A DNA stretch of 64,000 bases, taken from NCBI GenBank assembly GCA_963697695.1, contig OY969094.1, forward strand, positions 310,001 to 374,000. Reading direction: 5' to 3'. Position 1 is the stretch's first letter; each line of letters begins with the position of its first letter. Below, one piece after another: positions 26,313 through 33,477 of this stretch. The position numbers and the translations under genes are program-made. A model generated the notes under the pieces. The model was not told the DNA's origin. It made no database searches and saw only the letters and a list, made by a program, of their open reading frames with translations. Origin of the DNA: VRUE01 sp963697695. GTDB lineage: Bacteria > Actinomycetota > Thermoleophilia > Solirubrobacterales > 70-9.

Positions 26313-27749
26313 CTACAGTCCGAGCTGCTCCCGAATCAAGCGATTGACCTCGCCGCCGTCGGCGCGGCCCTTGGTCTCCTTCATCACGGCGCCGACGATG
26401 GCGCCGATCGCCTTCTGGTTGCCGGCGCGAATCTGCTCGGCGGCCTCGGGGTTGGCCTCTACTGTGGCAGCGACTATCGCCTCCAGCTCGCCTGAGTCTG
26501 AGATCTGGGCGAGGCCCTCGCGCTCGACGATCGCGGCCGGATCGCCGCCCTCGGCGACCAGGGCCGCGAGCACGGTCTTGCCGCTGCCGTGGGAGATCTT
26601 CTTCTCCTGCACCATGAGGACGAGCGCGGCCAGAGCGGCCGGTTCGACCTTCGACTCGGCTGCGCCGCCGTCGCCATCCGTCTGCCGCAGCGCTGCTGCC
26701 AGCTCACCCGTCACCCAGTTGGCGACCACGCGCGGCTCGGCATCGCCGGCCTCGCTCGCGGTCTGCTCGAAATACGCGGCGGTGGCGGGATCGGTGGCAA
26801 GCAGGGTCGCCGCGTCCTCAGCCAACCCCATCTCTTCGTAGCGCGCGATCCGAGCTGCGGGCAGCTCCGGCAGCGACTCATGGGCCTCGCGCAGCATCTC
26901 CTCGGTCGGCGCCAGCGGTACGAGGTCTGGCTCGGGGAAGTAGCGGTAGTCGTGCGCCTCCTCCTTCGAGCGCAGCGGTGTCAGGGTGCCGTCGCCGGGA
27001 TGGAAGTGGAGGGTCTCCTGCTCCACCGTTCCCCCCGCTTCGATCAGCTCCCGCTGGCGTGCCAGCTCGGCTTCGATGCCGCGCTCGAGGAAGCGGAAGC
27101 TGTTCATGTTCTTCAGCTCGGTCTTCGTGCCCAGCTCCTCGCTGCCGGCCGGGCGAACCGAGATGTTGCCGTCGACGCGCAGGCTCCCCTCCTCCATGTT
27201 GACGTCGGAGACGCCGAGCTGGCGCACCGTCTCGCGCAGCAGCCGTGCCCACTGGGCGGCTTCGGATGCGGAGCGAAGGTCGGGCTCGGTGACGATCTCG
27301 ACCAGCGGCGTGCCGCCGCGGTTGAAGTCGACCAGCGAGGCGCTGGAGCCGTGGATGCGCCCGGATTCGCCGACGTGGATCGTCTTCGCCGCGTCCTCCT
27401 CGAGGTGGGCGCGGTGGATGCGCACGCCGCCGAGACGGCCGTTGCCGGCAAGCGGAATGTCGTACTGGCTGATCTGGTAGGCCTTGGGGCTGTCGGGATA
27501 GAAGTAGTTCTTGCGGTGGAAGATCGAGCGGGGCGCCACCTCGCACTCCAGCGCCGCGGCAATCTGCAGCGCGTAGCGGATCGCCTGCTCGTTGGTCACC
27601 GGCAGCACACCCGGATGTGCGAGGCAGACGGGGCAGGTGTGGACGTTGGCCTCGTCGCCGAAGGAGAGCTCGCAGCCGCAGAACATCTTCGTCCTGGTGG
27701 CGAGCTGGACGTGGATCTCCAGCCCGATCACCGCCTCGAGCTCAGCCAT
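26313..27749 (-). CDS. gatB: Asp/Glu-tRNA amidotransferase subunit B
   Basis: GatB binds Glu-tRNA(Gln) or Asp-tRNA(Asn) and phosphorylates the acyl group before amidation. The 478-residue protein starts at MAELEAVIGLEIHVQL. It carries the zinc/cradle motifs CGCEL and CPVCLAHPG, the kinase-site motifs DFNRGGTPLVEIVTEPD and TKTELKNMNSFRF, and a C-terminal YqeY/tail domain. The start overlaps the gatA stop by 8 nt. With one GltX in the window, the complex is expected to make Gln-tRNA. Confidence 0.96.
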   Translation of the reverse strand: MAELEAVIGLEIHVQLATRTKMFCGCELSFGDEANVHTCPVCLAHPGVLPVTNEQAIRYALQIAAALECEVAPRSIFHRKNYFYPDSPKAYQISQYDIPLAGNGRLGGVRIHRAHLEEDAAKTIHVGESGRIHGSSASLVDFNRGGTPLVEIVTEPDLRSASEAAQWARLLRETVRQLGVSDVNMEEGSLRVDGNISVRPAGSEELGTKTELKNMNSFRFLERGIEAELARQRELIEAGGTVEQETLHFHPGDGTLTPLRSKEEAHDYRYFPEPDLVPLAPTEEMLREAHESLPELPAARIARYEEMGLAEDAATLLATDPATAAYFEQTASEAGDAEPRVVANWVTGELAAALRQTDGDGGAAESKVEPAALAALVLMVQEKKISHGSGKTVLAALVAEGGDPAAIVEREGLAQISDSGELEAIVAATVEANPEAAEQIRAGNQKAIGAIVGAVMKETKGRADGGEVNRLIREQLGL

Positions 27750-29178
27750 CTGCGCCCCCCGGCTTGGCGTCGAAGCCGATCGCCTGCTCCAGCGCATAGG
27801 AAGCCTCCAGCAGCTTCTGCTCACCGAAGGCGGGCGCCGCGATTTGGAACCCGACCGGCAGCTGCGGCCCGCCTCCGTTCGGCTCGGCGAGACCGGCCGG
27901 GATCGAGATCGCCGGGATGCCGGCGAGGCTCATCGGCACGGTGAAGAAGTCGTTCATGTACATCGCCAGCGGATCGTCGGTCTTCTCGCCGAGCCCGAAG
28001 GCAACCGAGGGCGAGGTCGGCGTGACGACGAAGTCGAAGTCGTCGAAGGCGGCCACAAAATCGCCGGCGATCTTGGTCCGCACCTTCTGCGCCTGGCCGT
28101 AGTAGGCGTCGTAGTAGCCGGAGGAGAGGGCGTAGGTACCGAGCATTATCCGACGCTTCACCTCGGGCCCGAAGCCCTCCGCCCGAGTCGTCTCGTACAT
28201 ATCGATCAGGTCGCCGCCGGTCTCAGCGCGCATCCCGTAGCGAACTCCGTCGTAGCGAGCGAGGTTGGACGAAGCCTCGGCGGGGGCGATCACGTAGTAG
28301 GCCGAGATCCCGTGCTCGGCATGTGGCAGCGGCGCCTCGGAGATCTCGCCGCCGAGGCGCTCGATCGTCTCCAGCGTCTGCTCGAAGACCCCGCGCACGC
28401 CGGGCTCGATCGCGTCGTGGGACAGCTCGGCGGGCACCGCGAACCGCAGTCCCTTCAGGTCCTCGCGGGTGGGAGCCTCCACCCCACCCTCGATGCCGAC
28501 CGAGGTCGAGTCGCAGGGATCGCGGCCCTGCAAAGCACCGAGCAGCAGTGCCGCGTCGGTGACGTCGCGGGTGAACGGCCCGCACTGGTCGAGCGAGGAG
28601 GCAAAGGCGATCATCCCGTAGCGCGAGATCGCCCCGTAGGTGGGCTTCAGCCCGACTATTCCGCAGAGCGCAGCCGGCTGGCGGATCGAGCCGCCGGTAT
28701 CGGTGCCGATCGCGCAGGGCGCGAGGCCTCCGGCGACGACAGCCGCGGAACCACCGGAGGACCCACCGGGAACCCGGCCCCTATCCCAGGGATTGAGCAC
28801 CGGTCCGTAGGCCGAGTTCTCGTTCGAAGAGCCCATCGCGAACTCGTCCATGTTGGTCTTGCCGAGAACCCGCGCGCCCGCCTCGCCAAGCCGCTGCACG
28901 GCGGTCGACGTGTAGGGCGGCTCGTACCCCTCGAGGATCTTCGACCCGGCCGTCGTCGGCACTCCCTCGGTGCAGAAGATGTCCTTGACTGCGACTGGGA
29001 TTCCACCGAGCGGGCCCTTCACCTCGTCGTCGCCGTTCTCCGCTCGCCACAGGTAGGCGTTCAGCTCGTCGGTGGCGGCCGCGTCACGCCACGCCTCGAA
29101 GTATTCCCCGACGGCGATCTCCCCCGCTGCGATCTTCGCCGCCGCCTCGGCGACGGTCAGCTCGAGCAGCTCGCCCAT
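27742..29178 (-). CDS. gatA: Asp/Glu-tRNA amidotransferase subunit A
   Basis: GatA is the amidase subunit that releases ammonia from glutamine. The 478-residue protein has the amidase-signature triad Lys65 (VAVKD), Ser140 (GGSSGGS) and Ser164 (TDTGGSIRQPA). The spacing equals that in characterised GatA (99 residues Lys to nucleophile, 24 between serines). It overlaps gatC by 1 nt and gatB by 8 nt in a tight gatC-gatA-gatB operon. Confidence 0.97.
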   Translation of the reverse strand: MGELLELTVAEAAAKIAAGEIAVGEYFEAWRDAAATDELNAYLWRAENGDDEVKGPLGGIPVAVKDIFCTEGVPTTAGSKILEGYEPPYTSTAVQRLGEAGARVLGKTNMDEFAMGSSNENSAYGPVLNPWDRGRVPGGSSGGSAAVVAGGLAPCAIGTDTGGSIRQPAALCGIVGLKPTYGAISRYGMIAFASSLDQCGPFTRDVTDAALLLGALQGRDPCDSTSVGIEGGVEAPTREDLKGLRFAVPAELSHDAIEPGVRGVFEQTLETIERLGGEISEAPLPHAEHGISAYYVIAPAEASSNLARYDGVRYGMRAETGGDLIDMYETTRAEGFGPEVKRRIMLGTYALSSGYYDAYYGQAQKVRTKIAGDFVAAFDDFDFVVTPTSPSVAFGLGEKTDDPLAMYMNDFFTVPMSLAGIPAISIPAGLAEPNGGGPQLPVGFQIAAPAFGEQKLLEASYALEQAIGFDAKPGGADG

Positions 29179-29468
29179 CAGGCGTCTGCCTGCGGCGAGG
29201 GCACCCGGAACGCCCCGTCGACCGGATCGGGGGCCGGCGCCAGCGCCACCTCGCGAGGCAGGCTCTCGTGCGGCTCGTCCGCCCGCAGGACGTTCTCCAG
29301 CTCGACCACGTGCGAGGTCGGCGGGACGTCATCGAGATCCAGCGCCTGAATCCGATCGACGTGCTCGAGGATCCCCGACAGCTCCCCGGTCATCGTCGCC
29401 ACCTCACTCTCATCCAGGCGCAGGCGCGCAAGCCGAGCCACATGAAGGACCTGCTCTCTCTCGATCAC
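29178..29468 (-). CDS. gatC: Asp/Glu-tRNA amidotransferase subunit C
   Basis: GatC is the small subunit that wraps GatA and GatB together. From the GTG at 29468 it has 96 residues, the normal length, with the conserved N-terminus VLHVARLARLRLDESEV and the segment GILEHVDRIQALD. A longer upstream open frame enters the divergent gene. The stop overlaps the gatA start (TGATG). Confidence 0.93.
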   Translation of the reverse strand: MIEREQVLHVARLARLRLDESEVATMTGELSGILEHVDRIQALDLDDVPPTSHVVELENVLRADEPHESLPREVALAPAPDPVDGAFRVPSPQADA

Positions 29469-29475
29469 GCGGCGG

Positions 29476-29481
29476 ATTCTA
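29476..29481 (-). promoter_or_regulatory. -10-like TAGAAT of gatCAB (leaderless)
   Basis: TAGAAT, a near-consensus -10, ends 7 nt before the gatC GTG. It supports that start and a leaderless operon mRNA. Confidence 0.5.
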
Positions 29482-29521
29482 GGTGGCCGATCTTGATCGC
29501 AGCGAGCGGATGGGCAGCCAG

Positions 29522-29527
29522 TAGAGT
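29522..29527 (+). promoter_or_regulatory. -10-like TAGAGT of orf147 (leaderless)
   Basis: TAGAGT ends 8 nt before the ATG at 29536 in the 67 bp region divergent from gatC. Confidence 0.4.
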
Positions 29528-29535
29528 CACCGCCC

Positions 29536-29979
29536 ATGAGAGGGGAGGCCGCCGAGAAGTTCGTCGTCCTCAGCCTGCGCCTGCTCGCGGTCAGCTTCGC
29601 CGTCGTCGGCATCCTCTTCATCGCCGTCCCCGAAGGCGTCGGCGACGTGATCTACGACTTCGGCGATTGGTTCGGCGACTTCGCCCACACGCCGGACACC
29701 GAGCAGCAGCTCTGGCTGGCGCTCGCCTTCTCCTACATGGTGGTGATCGCCGCCATCTGCCTGGTCGCCCAGGCCGACGTCGTCCGCTACCGGCCGCTAC
29801 TGCTCGTCCTCGCCGCCGGCAAGACCGCGTCTTCGCTCGGATCGCTGGCCTTCTTCGTCTTCGACGACGACGTCTTCATCTACCTGCTCAACTTCCTCGT
29901 CGACGGATTCCTGGCGCTGCTGGCGCTGTGGCTCTGGTCGCTGATCGGCCGCATCGGCCGGCCGGCGTCGCCTGGCTGA
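29536..29979 (+). CDS. Four-helix membrane protein of unknown function
   Basis: The 147-residue protein has four hydrophobic segments (about 10-30, 58-78, 85-105, 112-138) separated by an acidic loop DFGDWFGDFAHTPDTEQQ and FDDDVF. I do not recognise the family. Its TGA (29977-29979) is in the same frame as the following GMC oxidoreductase, with no other stop between them, so the two are probably co-transcribed or were once continuous. Confidence 0.7.
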   Translation: MRGEAAEKFVVLSLRLLAVSFAVVGILFIAVPEGVGDVIYDFGDWFGDFAHTPDTEQQLWLALAFSYMVVIAAICLVAQADVVRYRPLLLVLAAGKTASSLGSLAFFVFDDDVFIYLLNFLVDGFLALLALWLWSLIGRIGRPASPG

Positions 29980-30039
29980 AAGCGCGCGCCGGGGCTCTCC
30001 GCCGCCGAGCAGCGCACCCTGAGCGCGATCTGCGAAGCG

Positions 30040-31884
30040 ATGGCCCCCGGCCTCGACGGGCTGCCCAGGGCCGAGCGCGACGTCGAGGTCTCGGGCCCGG
30101 TTGCCGTCTTCCTGACCTCGGTCTCCCCGCGCGTGCTTTCCCGGCTCCGGCTGGGCCTGCGCGCCTTCGAGTTGTTGCCCTTCCCCTGGCGCTTCAGCCG
30201 CCTCGACCTCGCCGCTCGCGAGAACTTCCTGCGCCGCATGGAGGGTTCGCGCATCGGCGTCTACCACGAGCTCCTGCTGCTCGCGAAGGTCCTCTCGACG
30301 CTCGGCTATTCGGTCGTTCCCGAGGTCGAACGGAGAGTCGGAGTCGAGACGAGTTGCCGGCTGGCCGATGGCTCTCTGCCCAAGCCGGCGGGGGCCCTGG
30401 GTGAGACCACTCCCCAGGGCGAGATGGAGGAATGCGACGTCGTCATCGTCGGTTCCGGCGCCGGCGGAGCGGTTGCGGCGGCAGTGTTTGCCGAGGCCGG
30501 CCTCGACACGATCGTGCTCGAGGCGGGTGGGAGCTATGACCGCAACACCTACCCGGACGACCTGCTCGAGGCGATCGCCTCCCTCTACCGCGACGGCGGC
30601 CTGACGATCGCCGAAGGCAGGCCGCCGATTCCAGTCCCGGTCGCCCGCACCGTCGGCGGCACCACCGTGGTCAATTCCGGCACCTGCTTCCGCGCTCCGG
30701 ATCCGGTTCTCGAGGACTGGCGACGGCGCTTCGGCATCGAGTGGGCGCGCGACCTCGGTCCCGGCTTCGCCGCGGCGGAGGAGTTCCTGCGGGTGACACC
30801 GGTCGACCCGGAGCGAATGGGACGCAACGGGCAGCTGGCGATGGAAGGCGCAGCCACACTCGGCGTCTCCGGCGGACCTATCTCCCGCAACGCCGGCGAC
30901 TGCGTGCAGTGCAGCTCCTGTCCCTTTGGCTGTGAGATCGACGCCAAGCGCGGCATGCACGTCAGCTACCTGCCGCGGGCGGTCGCGGCGGGGGGGCGCA
31001 TCCGCACCGGGGTCGAGGCGCGCCGGATCCTGGTCGAGAACGGCCGCGCCGTCGGGGTTCGCTGCACCCTCTCGGGGAGAGCTTCCGAAAACGGCGGCCG
31101 CAGCGGCTACACGGTACGCGCGCGCCGGGCGACGATCGTCGCCGGCGGGGCGCTGGGGACGCCGGAGCTGCTGCTGCGCTCCGGCCTCGGTGGGCGCCAG
31201 GCGGGCCGCAACCTCCACATCCACCCCGCCTGCTGGGTCGGCGCCCGCTACGGCGAGGAGGTGCGGGGCTGGGACGGCGTGATGCAGAGCTACTACATCG
31301 ATGAGTGGGAGCGGCAGCGGATCCTGCTCGAGGCGACCTTCACCCCGCTCCCCTTCGGCGGTGCCTGGCTGCAGGGCGCCGGTCGCGAGCACCAGCAGGC
31401 GATGCTCGAGTTCGGCCACGTCGGCTCGATCGGCGTCCACCTATCCGACGAGTCGGCCGGGCGCGTCGGCCTTGCCGGTGACGGCTCCCTGCGCGCCTCC
31501 TACAAACTGACCAAGGAGGACACCGAGCGGCTCGTCTTCGGCATCGCCCGCGCAGCCGAGATCCACTTCGCCGCCGGCGCAACCGAGGTCTACCCCAACA
31601 TCGCCCGCGTCGGAGCCCTGACCCAAAATCGCCTCGCCGAATTCGAATCGACCCGCTTCAAGCCCTCCGAGCTCCGCCTGGAGGCCTTCCACCCGATGGG
31701 CACCGCCCGCATCGCACCGGAGGGCGACGGCGTCTGCTCCTCCGACGGCGCGGTCAACGGCGTATCCGACCTCTACGTCGCGGACGCCTCTCTTTTCCCC
31801 ACATCCGTCGGCGTCAATCCCATGATGACCGTCATCGCCTTCGCCCACCGCATCGCCGACGAACTCGCGAAGAGGGCCGGGTGA
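30040..31884 (+). CDS. GMC-family FAD oxidoreductase (long-chain alcohol oxidase-like)
   Basis: From the first ATG the protein is 614 residues. The FAD motif VGSGAGG is at 137-143, and the C-terminal GMC signature FHPMGTARI and NPMMTVIAFAHR are intact. A Cys cluster at 288, 291, 294 and 298 (CVQCSSCPFGC) is shared with long-chain fatty alcohol oxidase-like members. The ~130 N-terminal residues form a helical domain. Family-like sequence (LSAAEQRTLSAICEAM) continues upstream to the TGA of orf147 without an ATG, GTG or TTG, so the true start may be a CTG (for example 30019) or the N-terminus is slightly eroded. Substrate unknown. Confidence 0.85.
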   Translation: MAPGLDGLPRAERDVEVSGPVAVFLTSVSPRVLSRLRLGLRAFELLPFPWRFSRLDLAARENFLRRMEGSRIGVYHELLLLAKVLSTLGYSVVPEVERRVGVETSCRLADGSLPKPAGALGETTPQGEMEECDVVIVGSGAGGAVAAAVFAEAGLDTIVLEAGGSYDRNTYPDDLLEAIASLYRDGGLTIAEGRPPIPVPVARTVGGTTVVNSGTCFRAPDPVLEDWRRRFGIEWARDLGPGFAAAEEFLRVTPVDPERMGRNGQLAMEGAATLGVSGGPISRNAGDCVQCSSCPFGCEIDAKRGMHVSYLPRAVAAGGRIRTGVEARRILVENGRAVGVRCTLSGRASENGGRSGYTVRARRATIVAGGALGTPELLLRSGLGGRQAGRNLHIHPACWVGARYGEEVRGWDGVMQSYYIDEWERQRILLEATFTPLPFGGAWLQGAGREHQQAMLEFGHVGSIGVHLSDESAGRVGLAGDGSLRASYKLTKEDTERLVFGIARAAEIHFAAGATEVYPNIARVGALTQNRLAEFESTRFKPSELRLEAFHPMGTARIAPEGDGVCSSDGAVNGVSDLYVADASLFPTSVGVNPMMTVIAFAHRIADELAKRAG

Positions 31885-31934
31885 CCCCTGCCAAAACACT
31901 CAAGCGCGGCTCCTGCCGTGCGTTTTAGCAGGGG
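31885..31934. terminator. Hairpin between convergent GMC gene and orf209
   Basis: CCCCTGCCAAAAC pairs with GTTTTAGCAGGGG (one internal mismatch), with an inner GCGCGGC/GCCGTGC stem. It begins directly after the GMC stop codon and separates two convergent genes, so it is a likely bidirectional terminator. On either strand it has A or T runs only inside the stem. Confidence 0.6.
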
Positions 31935-31960
31935 TTGCCCGACCCTCGTCCCCGCAAGCC

Positions 31961-32590
31961 CTAGCTGTTCGGAGGCGGAGGTGGCGGCGGAGGTGAGCTT
32001 GGCGGAGGCGGAGGGGGCGGCTGCTGCGGAGACGCCGGCGGAGGCGGGGGCACCTGTGAAGACGGTGGCTGGGACGGCGGGGGCGAACCGGCGCCGGGAC
32101 CGCCGCCACCGAGTCGATCGGCCGCATCGCCGAAGGTGATCCCTTCCTCTTTCATCGTGCTGTAGCCGCCGTAGGCGATGCCGCCGGCCGAGATCAGGCC
32201 GAGGAAGATGCCGATCTTGAGGGTGGCATCGAAGGAGATGCCAGAGACTTCGCCAAAGTCCGGTGGGTCGATGATCCGATAGAGGATCAGCAGCACCGAA
32301 ATCACGCCGAGGACGGTGACCAGGGTGCTCATCGGCACAGGTGGCTCGGCCGCGGAGTCGGCGAGCCTCAGACCGACCATCACGACCGCGGCGATGATCG
32401 CGATCACAAGGACGATCGGGATGAAGTCGAGCGCGTCCCAAGCGCTGCCGCCTTCCCCAGAGATGGTGCCGGTGAAGCCGTTCACTCCCGATACCTCGAC
32501 TCCGAACCAGTCGAAGAACATGAAAACGAAGAGCAGGATCGCGGAGACCCCCGCAATCTTCTCGCCTGTGCTCAGCCTGTCTAGATCCAT
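31961..32590 (-). CDS. Membrane protein with proline-rich C-terminal tail
   Basis: The 209-residue protein has four predicted helices (about 12-30, 57-77, 87-105, 124-145). A Gly-rich linker follows, then a tail from about 168 to the end made almost only of Pro, Ser and Gln, including runs of 7-8 prolines. The tail is probably extended and cytosolic or periplasmic. The family is not recognised. It is preceded by a GGAGG Shine-Dalgarno sequence and lies 35 bp after folD, probably as the last gene of pcrA-folD-orf209. Confidence 0.7.
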   Translation of the reverse strand: MDLDRLSTGEKIAGVSAILLFVFMFFDWFGVEVSGVNGFTGTISGEGGSAWDALDFIPIVLVIAIIAAVVMVGLRLADSAAEPPVPMSTLVTVLGVISVLLILYRIIDPPDFGEVSGISFDATLKIGIFLGLISAGGIAYGGYSTMKEEGITFGDAADRLGGGGPGAGSPPPSQPPSSQVPPPPPASPQQPPPPPPPSSPPPPPPPPNS

Positions 32591-32625
32591 CTACGTCCTC
32601 CGTGCGACTAGGGGTCGATCCGACC

Positions 32626-33474
32626 CTACACCCGCGCTCGGGCGGCAGCCAGAGTGTTGACGAGGAGCATCGCGATCGTCATCGGCCCGACCCCGCCCGG
32701 CACCGGCGTAATCGCGGAAGCGACCTCTGCCGCGGCGGCGAAATCGACATCGCCGCGCAAGCCCTGGTCGGTGCGATTGACGCCGACGTCGATGACGACC
32801 GCCCCCGGCTTGATTGCGTCCGCACCGAGCAGGTGAGGCACGCCCACAGCGGCGACGAGCACGTCCGCTCGCCGGCACACCCCCGGCAGATCGCGGGTGC
32901 GCGAGTGACAGCTGGTCACCGTCGCGTTGGCCGCCAACAGCAGGCGCGCCACCGGCACGCCGACCAGCTTCGAGCGGCCGACGACGACCGCCTCGGCACC
33001 CTCCAGCTCGACCTTCTCGTGGGCGAGCAGCTCCATCACCCCCGCCGGCGTGCACGAGACGAGCCCCGGCATGCCGTGGGCGAGCAGGCCGGCGTTGACG
33101 GGGGTGAGCCCATCGACGTCCTTCGCCGGATCGATCATGGCGACCACGCGGTCCGGATCGATGTGCTCGGGAACCGGCAGCTGGACGAGGATGCCGTCGA
33201 CGTCCTCGTCGACGTTCAGTTTGGCGACCAGATCCAGCAGCTCGTCCTCGCTCGTCTCCCCGGACAGGCCGTGGTGCACGGAACGCATACCGGCCTCCGC
33301 ACAGGCTTTGTGCTTGCCACGCACGTAGATCTCCGAAGCGGGGTCGTCGCCGACGATCACGGTGGCAAGCGAAGGGGTACGGCCGACCTCCCCGGCGAAG
33401 ACAGCGACCCCCTCGGCGACCCGCATCCGCACCGCGGCCGCCACGGCCTTGCCGTCGATGATCCGCGCCGCCAA
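32626..33474 (-). CDS. folD: Methylenetetrahydrofolate dehydrogenase/cyclohydrolase
   Basis: FolD interconverts 5,10-methylene-THF and 10-formyl-THF. The 282-residue protein has Tyr50 and the catalytic Lys54 (YVRGK), GILVQLPVPEH, PAKDVDGL and the NADP motif VVVGRSKLVGVPVARLL, and ends with PVPGGVGPMTIAMLL. It starts 3 bp after the pcrA stop, so it is co-transcribed with the helicase. It uses one-carbon units generated downstream of serine, whose synthesis genes are at the start of the window. Confidence 0.96.
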   Translation of the reverse strand: MAARIIDGKAVAAAVRMRVAEGVAVFAGEVGRTPSLATVIVGDDPASEIYVRGKHKACAEAGMRSVHHGLSGETSEDELLDLVAKLNVDEDVDGILVQLPVPEHIDPDRVVAMIDPAKDVDGLTPVNAGLLAHGMPGLVSCTPAGVMELLAHEKVELEGAEAVVVGRSKLVGVPVARLLLAANATVTSCHSRTRDLPGVCRRADVLVAAVGVPHLLGADAIKPGAVVIDVGVNRTDQGLRGDVDFAAAAEVASAITPVPGGVGPMTIAMLLVNTLAAARARV

Positions 33475-33477
33475 GAT

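Noticed and set aside
29977..29979. TGA between orf147 and the GMC gene as a selenocysteine codon
   Set aside because: No SECIS-like hairpin follows and neither family has selenocysteine at such a place; a start-codon or truncation problem is more likely.
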